NCBI RefSeq assembly: GCF_025698545.1
Contig: NC_068570.1
Location: 6,944,001 to 7,008,000 of the forward strand
Length of the DNA stretch: 64,000 bases
Source of the DNA: Gossypium raimondii
Lineage: Eukaryota; Streptophyta; Magnoliopsida; Malvales; Malvaceae
Direction of reading: 5' to 3'
Below the pieces are notes generated by a model that was given only the letters and a program-made list of their open reading frames with translations, was not told the DNA's origin and did not search any database. The translations under genes and the position numbers were made by a program. Of this stretch, positions 44,773 through 56,184 are shown one piece after another (position 1 is the first letter of the stretch; the number at the start of each line of letters is the position of its first letter).

Positions 44773-45396
44773 AGGCCTCATAAATTTAGGATTATGTTAT
44801 AAATTTTGTGTTTGTAATTATTTAAAATTTAATTTATTAGTAATAAATTACTAAATTACTAATAAGTTACTAATAAATTTATAACATAATCTTAAATTAC
44901 TAACAAATTAATTATAAAATAATTACAATATTCATACAAAAATTACAATATTACAATATATACCGACATTCAATATTTATACAAAATTATAATATTACAA
45001 TATTCATACAAAATTACAAAATTACAATATTCATATAAAATTGCAATATTTTTGTTATTAATTATTAATTATAAATTATCTATATTTAGTATGAATATTG
45101 TAATTTTTTGTATGAATATTGTAATATTATAATTTTGTATGAATATTGCAATTTTTTGTATGAATATTGTAATATTATAATTTTGTATGAATATTGTAAT
45201 GTCGGTATATATTGTAATATTGTAATTTTTGTATGAATATTGTAATTATTTTATAATTAATTTGTTAGTAAATTAGGATTATGTTATAAATTTATTAGTA
45301 ACTTATTAGTAATTTAGTAATTTATTACTAATAAATTAAATTTTAAATAATTACAAACACAAAATTTATAACATAATCCTAAATTTATGAGGCTTT
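44773..45396. repeat. Inner near-perfect inverted repeat
   Basis: The left arm from 'gcctcataaatttaggatta' (44774) and the right arm ending 'cctaaatttatgaggc' (45394) are inverted copies. Matching landmarks are 'ataacataatc', 'attagtaataaattac' and 'tataccgacatt'/'aatgtcggtata'. The centre is near 45060. It could fold into a hairpin of about 290 bp per arm. Confidence 0.85.
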
Positions 45397-45411
45397 CATT
45401 GGCGCCTAGAA

Positions 45412-45541
45412 CGTCCATGGGTGGTGGGGCCCAAAAATTTTCGCCCGACTCCTAGGCGGGCTCGGCCCAAAATATGGGCTCGAAATTTTGTCCAGGCCGG
45501 CCGGCAAAATCATAGGCCAAGCCCGGCCCGGCCCGCCCATT
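45412..45541. repeat. GC-rich insert, truncated direct copy
   Basis: 'gtccatgggtggtggggccc', then 'aaaaattttcgcccgact' and 'aagcccggcccggcccgccc' parallel 44405-44526 in direct orientation. The second half of the full copy is missing. Confidence 0.6.
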
Positions 45542-45823
45542 GGCGCTCTCGAATGGCACCACCATTGGCGCCTCCTGTGAGGCACCACCATTGGCGCTTC
45601 CTAGATAGGCGCCAATACTATGTATTATACGGGTTCTATACTAACCCGAAAAAGTATAAAATTATATTTTATTCAAAAAAAATTATTATTATTTTATTCA
45701 TTGGCGCCTATCTAATAAGCTCCAATGAAAAAAGTAACCTATTTTGGTAAATACTTTTTCTGACACCCTATTTCAGTAATTTTTTTTTTTCAACCTATTT
45801 ATGTAAAAAGCCCGATAAAATAT

Positions 45824-46373
45824 AGTGCGAAAAGAAAGAAAACAAACAGTACATAATTTTAATAAATTAGAGTATGAATTAGCCGTAGATATATATTATC
45901 AAATTATTTTTGAGAATATATTTTGGGGGAATGGGTCTCTGAGACCGTAAGAAAATAAAGATTGCGGCTTCGTTGTTCCTTCTTGCAAAAAAGTAGGCCC
46001 TAAATTCTCGACATGCAGCTTGCTTTGTTTGTTAGGTAAGAAAAAATCTTTGCTGTTTTCTTTAAGAAATGTAAAGCCCTAAAAATGGTTCCATGTAACT
46101 AACGAAAATGACTATCTTAACTTATCCTCCCCACTTCCATTAAACCTTTTATTTAATATGCCTCTCTGTTTGCATTTATAGCTCACTTTTCTCAGTAAGT
46201 TTTTATTACTATCCCTTTTTTTATATATATATATTTACATTTTGGCTCCTGTGGATGGGAAACCCTGTTAGGAAGTTCTTAACTTGCCCATTCGTAGAAG
46301 AACACTAAAGGGTTTCAAGATCTAAACTTTTGTTTTTCAATTGAATCCAAAGATTGGTTTTCAGCTTTGGTAA
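45824..46373 (+). promoter_or_regulatory. Promoter and 5' leader region of the heparanase-like gene
   Basis: AT-rich upstream DNA. A TATATATATATAT run at about 46222-46234 lies about 140 bp before the ATG and could act as a TATA box, but simple AT repeats are common here. Confidence 0.4.
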
Positions 46374-49243
46374 ATGGGTTTTTGTTTTTGGGTTTGTTTT
46401 GGGTATAGCTTGCTTTTTGTAAGTTTACAAGCTGTTGCTGCAGCTGAAGGGGATGCAATTGTTGAGGGTACTGTTTATATTGATGGGAAAGCTCCCATTG
46501 GTATCATAGATGATGATTTCGTTTGTGCTACTTTGGATTGGTGGCCTCCTGAGAAATGTGATTATGGAACATGCAGTTGGGGTCTTGCTGGACTCCTCAA
46601 TCTAGTAAGCCTTTTCTTTTTCAGTTTCATTTGCTCTTTTGAACACTTCACCTAGTTTTGTACAGAAAATGTGATCTCATTTTGTACAGAATCAAGGATT
46701 TCTGCTAAAGAAGAATCTGCATTTTCTATTTTAATTATATATGAATTTCAATTATGAATTTAACTACTTTATCTCTTGATGGCTTTCATGCTTAGTAAAG
46801 GTATTCCTGTTCAATTTTTTTAAAAAAAGCCTATTTCCCAGTTTATAATGCTTGCTGAGATGTGTTTCACTTTCATCCATCTTTTCCCATTGCAGGATCT
46901 TAACAATAATATATTCTTAAATGCCGTGAAAGGTAAGTTATTCTTTCCATTCGGATAGATATCGTAAATAACAAAAAAAATATTTTTTTTAATTATTTAT
47001 TAGTCCCTATATTTTTCAGCTTTTTCACCATTGAAGATTAGATTGGGAGGCTCATTGCAAGATAAGGTCATATATGGTACAGATGACAATCAGGAACCCT
47101 GTACTTCATTCGTTAAAGACCCTTCTGAGATGTTTGGTTTTACTAAAGGATGTTTACCCATGAAAAGATGGGATGAACTTAATGCCTTCTTTGCAAAAGC
47201 AGGGTAAATCAAATAATTACGTCCTTTTTTGTTCTTGTATTCCTTGTAGGAATATTTTGACCATTAGCTTAACTCAAGTTTCATAATTCAGGGCTAAGAT
47301 TATTGTTGGACTAAATGCTCTTGCTGGAAAATCTATAAAGCCTGGTGGTTCAGCTGTAGGAGCTTGGAACTACACCAATGCAGAATCTTTTATACGTTAC
47401 ACCGTTGAAAAGAACTATAAAATCCATGGTTGGGAGCTAGGTAAATGATAAGCCTCTTTTTCTTTATAACATATTTGCAATTCTTGTTAGTTGATAGATG
47501 AGATGGAAGACGATTGATGATAGATTGTAATAACTTATATTTGATATCCTTTGCTTGTAGGAAACGAATTGTCCGGGAATGGGGTTGGAACTAGGATCGC
47601 AGTTAATCAGTATGCAGCTGATACAGCAGCTCTACAAAGAATAGTGCAAAAGATATACAAGGATGTTGATTTGAAACCCTTGATCATAGCACCCGGTGGG
47701 TTCTACGAGTCAAAATGGTTCAAAGAATTCATCGATAAAACAACCACATCCTTAGATGTGGTCACTCACCACATATACAATCTTGGACCAGGTAATGTAC
47801 TTCATCTTGTATAATCTTCTGGGAGCTTTAAGACTTGAAAGAAGGTTCTAACTTGACAATCGTATCCTTTTGTCATAGGAGTCGATACCCACCTTATTGA
47901 AAAGATTCTTAACCCTTCTGTTCTTGATGGCATCTCTGGAACATTCAGCGGCCTTCATAACGTCATCAAGAGTTCTGCAACTAAAGCAATTGCCTGGGTG
48001 GGAGAGGCAGGAGGAGCTTACAATAGCGGCCGTAATCTTGTTACAAATGCGTTTGTGTTCAGTTTCTGGTAAAGTGACAATAACTTGCTATCAAGCAACT
48101 TAGGCCTTATGCTCTGATTGGTTTGTAAATGATATTACCTTGGACATGAAATACAGGTATTTAGATCAGCTCGGCATGGCGTCAAAGTATGATACAAAAA
48201 CATACTGCAGACAATCACTGATTGGTGGAAATTATGGTTTACTAGACACCTCCACCTTTGTACCAAATCCAGACTACTATAGGTAATTGCTTTGTGAAAT
48301 TCTTTCATTACGAGACTTACATAACTAGAATTCATTACTATAAAGGAAAATTTTTCTTTCAGCCCTTATCACTGCAACCATTTATTTCCAAATACTTCAA
48401 AATAAGCTTTTGATTATTTGTGTAAGAGAAAGAGGGAATGCAAAACTATAAAGACGGTCATCATAGTAATCAGTGAAAATAAATTTCCCTGAAACAGATT
48501 GCTACACTATTTAGACTTCTTTTTTGCCTCAAACAACTTGATCAGCCTATCATTTATTCCATTTCACTTCAAAATCTGAGGGTGAGCATAAGTTATTCAT
48601 GATTTTGTCTTAGTGGAAAATTTACAGTATGTTATCCAAGCCCCCATATGCATGATACTCTGCTTTCTCCACTGCAGTGCTCTTCTTTGGCACCGATTAA
48701 TGGGAAGAAATGTCCTGTCTACAAGCTTTGATGGGACCAAAAAGATACGCTCTTACACTCACTGTGCAAAACAATCAGTGAGTCTCATACCACAATTATG
48801 CAGCAGGTTATCTTCCCTTTCTTGGTATTTGACCAATGTTTCCTATTTTGCAGGAAGGCATCATGGTACTATTTATCAACCTTGACAAAAGCACTACTGT
48901 CCAAGCTAAACTTGCATTCAATAGTACAATGACCTTGCGACACAATCACGAGTCTCGGACTTTGCGCATTCAGCGCATGTCTTCTAAAAAAATGATTATC
49001 GAGCTGCCTCAAATGGTTGATGCTGAAATCAGAAGAGAGGAATACCATCTAAGAGCAAAAGATGGAAACTTACAAAGCCGAACCATGCTACTGAATGGAA
49101 ACATTTTAAGTGTGGATTCATCTGGGAATATACCTCCTCTGGAGCCTTTATATGTAAACTCAGCAAAGCCAATAACGGTCGAACCTTTATCCATTGTGTT
49201 CATTCACCTGTCGGATGTTATTCTCCCTGCTTGCAAGGTATAA
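46374..49243 (+). CDS. Heparanase-like protein (glycoside hydrolase family 79)
   Basis: Nine exons with GT-AG introns join into one open frame of 545 residues: 46374-46604, 46896-46932, 47020-47203, 47292-47440, 47561-47791, 47879-48068, 48157-48282, 48678-48777 and 48854-49243. A signal peptide is evident (hydrophobic stretch to about residue 23, VAAAEG), so the protein is secretory or apoplastic. Family landmarks are [17 protein letters not shown] near the start, [23 protein letters not shown] with the predicted acid/base Glu203, and [12 protein letters not shown] with the predicted nucleophile Glu320. The C-terminal part is the beta-sandwich and ends [13 protein letters not shown]. Plant members act on cell-wall glycans such as arabinogalactan-protein side chains, probably as beta-glucuronidases; the substrate here is inferred from family. 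Length matches Arabidopsis heparanase-like proteins (about 540). The gene is intact, with a foldback element upstream and a truncated copia element downstream. Confidence 0.93.
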
Positions 49244-50115
49244 CTCTAAAGGGAACCAAAAGCGGTTCCTTATTGCTAATCAAATAAGAACACATTGCAA
49301 ATGTACCATTTTTATTCATAGTGAAGAAATTATGGCAACATACTTTTTCCATAAGCACACTTATTTCCTTTCTTCATCCATATGTGTGTGAATGTAAGTA
49401 TCTATAATTAAGTCAATCTCTTGTACAACAAACTTGTCATTAGCCATATAAAAGGCTGTGGGAGAACAAAACCACACATATTGGTCCATCTGTTAGCAAA
49501 TGCCAACCAGACGATTCATGAGGGAACAGAAGCTTTTGGTGAGTTAAATGGAAGCATTTGTGTTAGCCAGAGGCCAGGAGGGAAGTGGTTTGGTTTGTGG
49601 CTTGGGATTTGCTTTAGAAGAACAACACAAACCATTTACCGGAGGAAATAATTAATAATTAGAGAGAAAACAAGTCAATGAAGTCAACAGAAACCATTCT
49701 CCTAGACATGAAAAGACACACGCAAAAGCATTTTTGCAAGCATTTTCCTCAGAGACCTTCCCCCCATTCTCCTGCTTCTCTATCCATTATTTTCTTTGCC
49801 ATCTTTCTTTCTCTTGCAGATGAAGCTATTATATTAATTATTTGATATATAGTATAATTCACAAGTAGATTGAAAATGCAATAAGTGTTTCATTTTTAAT
49901 ATATTTATTTTTTACTTACCAGTAAGATACATATTGTATTCTCAAGTTGTTTGTAAAGTTTAGAAACTACTCAGATAGTGTATGGGATAAATTTCGTTTA
50001 GGCTTCGAAGAGAAAAAAGATAGTAGGTAAAGAGAAGTGGAAAAGTAGGAAGAAATAGGTTACAAATGCAAAAAGTAAAGGAAAAATGAGTTAATTTAAA
50101 TTAGAATCTTAAAAA
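49244..50115. other. 3' flank of the heparanase-like gene
   Basis: Includes the 3' UTR. A balanced-composition stretch at 49440-49650 starts with 'catataaaaggctg', TATA-like, and might be the stranded promoter of the dioxygenase pseudogene beyond the copia insert, but no first exon was found. Confidence 0.35.
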
Positions 50116-53100
50116 TGTTATGAATGTTATTTAATGGATCTCATCTCCTTGACCTTCCACCTTTCATCTTCTTTAACCTTTAACCTTCCATCTTCTTTAA
50201 ACATTTCATCTCCTTGTAACCTCATTTTCTTATTTATGAGTTAGAATATGAAAAGTCTAATCCCCTATATATATAGAGTGGAGTATACTACTTGTAAATA
50301 TGATGAAAAAGTATAGAATGCAATAGAAATCATTATATTCTCATATCCATATTTTATTTATTATTTTTGTTTATAATGCATTATCAACACGAGCGCTTAC
50401 ATCAATCAAGAGTTTCGCGTTTTTCGTTAGTTTGGATCAATGTATGTAATACATTTTATCAAGATGTCCATTATGATAAAATTACTTATGTTTATAATTT
50501 GTTTCATCTTTTAAGGGTTCCACTAATCTTGTAATTTGTTAAAACCTCTAACATAGTCAATTTACTTGTAATTTATTTTATGACTAAATTGTTGTAATTA
50601 TTTAGATTTTTTTCTGTTATGTTACTCTTGAAAGTTTTGTTAAGGGATTACTAAGGTTTGCTTGAATGTTTGTTAATGAACTACTTATATTTATATTAAA
50701 TTTATATTGTAGCGATATCATCAATATCGAACCTTACAAAATTTGAATTTGTGACTCTTGATATTACTGGAAAGAACTATTTATATTGAATGTTAGATGC
50801 TGAAATACATTTAGATGCAAAAGACCTTAGTAAAGCTATTAATGAAGGAAATGAAGCATCTAGTCAAGATAAGGCCAAAACTATGATATTTTTTCGCCAT
50901 CACCTCCATAAAGGACTAAAGATTGAATATTTGACTGTTAAAGATCCACTTGTCCTTTGGAATAGTTTAAAAGAAATATATGATCATCAGAAAATCATAA
51001 TACTTACTAAAGCTCGCTATAATTGGCTGCATTTGAGATTAAAGATTTTAAATCTGTGAGTGAATATGACTCGGTTATATTTAGAATCACTTCCCAATTG
51101 AAATTATGTGGAGAGAACATAACTGATGAGGATATGTTAGAAAAAACATACTCCACATTTCATGCAAATAATGTTGTCCTTCAGAAAAAATATCGTGAAA
51201 AAGGTTTTAAGAAATATTCTGAATTAATATCTTGTTTACTAGAGGGCGAGCAAAATAATGAACTGTTAATGAAAAATCATGAGTCACGTCTAACTGGCTC
51301 AACTTTATTCGCTAAAGCGAATGTGATATCATATAACGGAAAGGATAAAGGCCACACTTACAGTCGAGGACGTGGTCGTGGTCGCTGTCACAGTCAAAGA
51401 CGTGGACATGAACGAGGTGATCATTTTAGGAATACCCACTAGAAGTGGGATCATAAGGATGGAAAGAATGATAAAAATATAACTGGGAAAGTAGAAAGCT
51501 TGTGTTATCGTTGTGAAAGTAAAAACCATTGGTCCTGTACCTGCCGTACACCAAAGCATCTTGTAGAACTATATCAGCAATCATTTAAGGATAAAGGGAA
51601 GAAAAGAGAGACAAATTTTGTTTGTGAGAATGGCAAAGATGATTATGGCATCATTGATACAACTCATTTGTAAGCTACTAATTTCTTTACCACCCCTGAA
51701 AGGAATAATTGATTTTGTAATTTTATTATTATAGTTTTAAAGAATAAATTTTATGTAAGTTTGTTATGTTTTTAACATGGTTATTATATTATGTTTTAAA
51801 CTATTTATGAAATTTTATATATTTTGAAAATTTGTCACATTTATTTGTTTTCTTTGAAAATATGAATACCTCTCAAATTCAATTAGCAACAAATGGTGAA
51901 GACTTATGCTTAGCAAATAGTGCAACTACTCATACTATATTTAAGAATAAGAAATATTTTTCTCATTTAACAATACAAAAAGCTAGTATGAGTACTATAT
52001 TTGGTAGTACCAAAATCGTAGAAGGCTACGGCATATTGTTGCCTAGAGGAACTACGTTTCAAATTAATGATGCATTATACTCTCCTCAGTCTCAAAAAAA
52101 TTTGTTTAGTTTTAAAGATATTCGTCATAATGGATATCATATTGAGACAATAAGTGAAAGAAATTATGAATATCTTCAAATTACAAGTATAATTCAAGGA
52201 AATAAAATTATTTTGGAAAAATTGTTCGCACTCTCCTCTGGTTTGTACTACAAGAGAATTAGTACAATTGAAGCAAATGCTATAATAAGTCAGAAGTTTA
52301 CTGATGACTTTATTATTTCGCATGATCGGTTAGGCCATCCCAGTTCAATTATGATGCGAAAAATTATTGATAATTCATGTGGACATTCATTGAAGAGCCA
52401 GCAGATTCTTCAAGCTAATAATTTTTCATGTGATGCTTGCTCTCAAGGCAAATTAATCATTCGGCCATCACCAGCCAAGATAAATTATGAATCTATCACT
52501 TTTCTAAAACGGATACAAGGAGATATATGTGGACCAATACACCCTCCATATGGACCATTTAGATATTTTATGGTTTTACTCGATGCTTCGACTAGATGGT
52601 TGCATGTATCCTTGTTATCAACTTGAAACATGGAATTTGCTAGGTTACTTGCTCAGTTGATCAAATTACGAGTACATTGTCCAGATTTCCTTATCAAGAC
52701 AATTCGTCTTGACAATGCTGGTGAATTTACTTCCCAAACTTTTAATGATTTTTGTATGTCTATTGGGATAAATGTTGAACATCCTGTAGCACATGTTCAT
52801 ACACAAAATGGTCTTACTGAATCATTAATCAAACATCTTCAATTGATTGCAAGGCCATTGCTTATGAAGTCAAAACTTTCAATTTCTGTTTTGGGGCATG
52901 CCATACTACATGCGGCATCATTAATTCGAGTCAGGCCAACAAGTTATCATAAGTTCTCTCCGTTATAAATGGTTTTTGGTCAAGAACCAAATATTTCCCA
53001 TCTGGGAACTTTTGGATGTATTATATATGTTTCGGTTGCTCCACCACAACGCTCTAAGATGGGTCCTCAAAGGAGGTTAGGAATATATGTTTCGTCCTTT
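50116..53100 (+). mobile_element. Truncated Ty1/copia retrotransposon (5' LTR, gag, protease, integrase)
   Basis: A probable 5' LTR spans 50116-50380 (TGTTATGAATG...ATAATGCA, with TATATATATAG near 50266), followed by 'ttatcaacacgag' as primer-binding region. Gag is at about 50720-51440 in two frames (frameshift near 51030-51060) and a zinc knuckle CYRCESKNHWSCTC is near 51500. The protease active site reads LANSATTHT, where copia elements normally have an Asp (DSA/DSG). The integrase has HDRLGHPSSIM...CDACSQGK, GDICGP, and RLDNAGEF, with a stop after SLLST at 52624-52626. It breaks off at about 53100 in 'MGPQRRLGIYV'. RT, RNase H and 3' LTR are absent. Confidence 0.85.
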
Positions 53101-53116
53101 TAAATAAATGTGTTGT

Positions 53117-54146
53117 GTGTCTGGCTATTGGCCATGGGATTTCCAATTCGTACATGGAGTTGCAAAACAATTTTTTGGACTCCCACAGGAAGAGAAGCTG
53201 AAAACTCGAGAGCAGCTAATGAGGTGGAGGGTTACGGCCATGATCTGATAGTCTCAGAAAGACAAGTTCTTGACTGGAACACTCGCTTATTTCTTAGGGT
53301 ATGTCCTGAAAATGAAAGAAACCTCAACCTCTGGCCTGAAAACCCACATAATTTCAGGTATAACAACTTACACTTAAAAGCACAAAAGGAATTTTGGGGC
53401 CAAAATTTGTGGATTTGTGATGTAGTTGCTGTCTAATAGTTTGTGATTTATGATGATTTCTATTTTCTTGAACAACTGTGTACTGTGAGTTGAATACTAG
53501 CAGAGATATCTTGCATGCATACTCCCCCAACGTAAAGCAAATGATGGATCTTCTCTTTAAGGCCATGGCTAAATCACTTGACTTAGAGAAGAATAGTTTC
53601 TCGGGTCAGTTTGGAGACAACCCTGTAATGCAAGTGAGGTTCAACTTCTATCCACATTCGGATAGATCAGGTGTGACAGTCTTATTACAAGACGAAGAAG
53701 TGGAAGGCCTTCAAATTGTCAAAGATGGGGCATGGATCACAGTTCCTCTCATCCCTCGTGCTCTTGTTGTCAACCTTGGTAACCAAATGCAGGTATGAAC
53801 TTTTAACATTAAGCACTGAAATATTGAATCTGTATAATACAGCAGTGAGCTGCAAAAGAAAATGAAGTATGGAATTAGTTGAATATGTTTTGAATGGATG
53901 CAGATAATGAGTAACAGGATATTCAAGAGCCCTGTGCACAAGGCGGTGACTAACACAGACAAGCCGAGGATATCTGTGGCAATGTCTAATGAAGCAGAAG
54001 TAGATAAGGAGATTGGACCTGTGGAAGCCTTGATAGATGATTAGAGGCCAAGGTTATACAGGAATGTGAAATACTATGCTTCTTTTAACTATGAGTGCTT
54101 TCAGAAAGGCAAAGTAGCACTTGAGGAAGTAAAATTTCATGCATAG
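53117..54146 (+). pseudogene. 2-oxoglutarate/Fe(II) dioxygenase pseudogene (SRG1-like)
   Basis: Three exon remnants lie at about 53117-53357, 53504-53792 and 53904-54146, with good splice sites. Exon A has AIGHGISNSYME and KQFFGLPQEEKLKTRE; one missing base near 53211 shifts the frame before ANEVEGYGHDLIVSERQVLDWN. Exon B holds FGDNPVMQVRFNFYPHSDRSG: the first iron ligands H-x-D remain, but about 13 residues usually present between two PH pairs are missing. Exon C has the distal His (SPVHKAV) and RxS (KPRISVA), then a TAG at 54042-54044 in 'IDD*RPRL' where Gln is expected, and the original end at 54144-54146. The 5' exon is gone; a truncated copia element abuts the left edge. Relatives are the SRG1-type oxygenases of specialised metabolism. 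Confidence 0.85.
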
Positions 54147-56184
54147 AACGTGGGTTCATGCAAGAATTAAAGGCTATTTTTAGATGTTGATGCATGCCTT
54201 TTGGCATCAAGTTTAATCATATATACTATATATAATATGCTTTTGACTAATGCTTTTATCAAAGTAAATTGGATACCAACTATATTAACAAATTCAAAAA
54301 ATAAATAAAACAAAATTTCTATAGAATGTAAAAGTGAGGTATACATATCTTTAAAATCATGCACCTATACATACATTACATGTTTTTAACGTTTAATTTT
54401 ATTTATTTTCACCTTTTTCTTTTTAACTTGAAGAATAAAGATATCAACTTAGAATTACTTTTTTAAAAACTTCAATTTTCATAAACATGCAAATGTTATT
54501 TAACATGAAAATATTTTTAAAATTTGCAGTTATTCAATTTATAAAACTATCCAATTTTACATTGTAACTTCTTTTTCCTATTTTTGATTGATCGATTTAT
54601 TTGTATCTTCTCCTACATTGTTTAACAATACCATTATTACTCAGATATCTTATATTGGAGTATAACTGATAATGGTGTTCAGGTTTGAGCTTTGACTATT
54701 AAGAAATAAGTAGTAATGATAAAAAGAATAAAGTACAAAAATTATGGTTTTCAAATATTCATAAAATACTATAAATAATATTTTAAATATAAAGTAATTT
54801 CAGATAAAACTAACGAATTGAATAAATCAGCTAAAAACATGTATAAGCGTGAGGTGCATACATCATATCTCATCTAGGCTTGAATGCTAAACAACAGAAG
54901 TTACCTTCGACACGGCTGAAGGGTAACGTTTAAGTGAATATTACCCTGAAGTTACAACTTACAAGATTAGAAATGCTCCAATGAGAATGGTTTTAAACAG
55001 GGTCCTAGTGTATGCCTAAAGAATGCTAATGACCAACAGTAAGAGACATACAGAAAAAAATTCAGACGTGTCTGTGATGAGAAACATCCATTGTGCAAGT
55101 AGCTTGAGTAGAAAAATCATACTGGAGACTAAACTACTAGCAATAACTCAGCAGCATCAGTGGATTCTCTCTTATATATGATAATCACCACAATGAAATG
55201 TGGAATATTATCTGGCACAGCTCCTACACTCAACAAAATAGAGTGGCAATGCTACAGAAATATAAGTGATACAACAATGGCCAACTCCTTTCCAAAGAAT
55301 AATAGAAAATAAAAACAAACTGCTACCTCCGACAAAGGGATAACTCAGGATCTGGTAAACAACTACAGTCAAGACAAAATTTTGATTGAAGCATCATATT
55401 CCTGGGGCCCTACTTCACTTGAAATCAGATCACCTACATTTCTTTCATTATTATGATTGATCACCAATGCCAACTTCTGACAATTCTTCCTGTCCTAATG
55501 TTCTGTATCTCAGTGCTCATATTTATTTTCTAGTCTACAACTACAATTTCCTTATTATTCAGAAACAGACCCTCTTGTAGGCATCATTTGCTTCCCAAAG
55601 TACACTAGAAATAAATCTATAAATAAATAAAAAGAAACTTCACTTTTGCAGCAACGATGACGTGCATGGGGTTCATACACCATTAACAAGTCCTTCACCT
55701 GCTGATTCCAGTGAGCAGTAAGAGACCCGATCACCATAATGTAGAAATAACATCAAGTGAAATCCTTCACAAGTAAAAAAATGCCAAATCAATACCAAAA
55801 TGATAGAATGATAATTATCTAATTAACAAATATATAAAAATATACATAAATAGACACATACGTATACAATGTATCCATCAAAATTATACTAATAAAAAGG
55901 GGAGACAGGAAGAGATACAGCAACATAGAGTATAGTGAGATAACCTACAATAAGATAAATCTACAAACTTAAACAGTTGCCAGGGGCAATACTTCCATGC
56001 CCTCAAGCAAGCAAGACTTTTGAGGATCAACACTAAAGCCTTGATTTTAAGAAATTTTAGCTTAAAAAGCCTTTTGATCTTTTGAGAGTCAAATAGATAT
56101 TAAAATGGCCAAAAAGTAGTAGTACAAACTACAGCAAGATAAAGATTAACAATATAACTTACGGATAAAAACAAAAACATAGAG
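54147..56184. other. Intergenic between dioxygenase pseudogene and arogenate dehydrogenase
   Basis: AT-rich to about 54850, then moderate composition to 56180, which may hold the 3' UTR of the minus-strand dehydrogenase. No exon, RNA gene or repeat with ends was recognised. Confidence 0.4.

Larger units (their letters stand above)
44085..45823. mobile_element. Mutator-like foldback element with 10-bp target duplication
   Basis: The element itself spans 44095-45813 (1719 bp) between direct copies of GATAAAATAT (44085-44094 and 45814-45823). The outer inverted repeats begin GGGTTTTTTACATAAATAGG on the left and GGGCTTTTTACATAAATAGG on the right (reverse complement). They continue about 120 bp through 'agggtgtcagaaaaa' and 'taggcgccaatgaa'. 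A second, inner inverted repeat lies at 44773-45396. TIRs starting with G and a 9-11-bp duplication fit the Mutator superfamily. No transposase frame exists, so it is non-autonomous. Repeated GGCGCCAATGAA words sit at both arm bases. It lies about 560 bp upstream of the heparanase-like start codon. Confidence 0.85.

Noticed and set aside
44325-44802. Pro/Arg-rich ORFs in the foldback element
   Set aside because: They arise from GGCCCGGCCCG words and GGCGCC repeats; no conserved domain.
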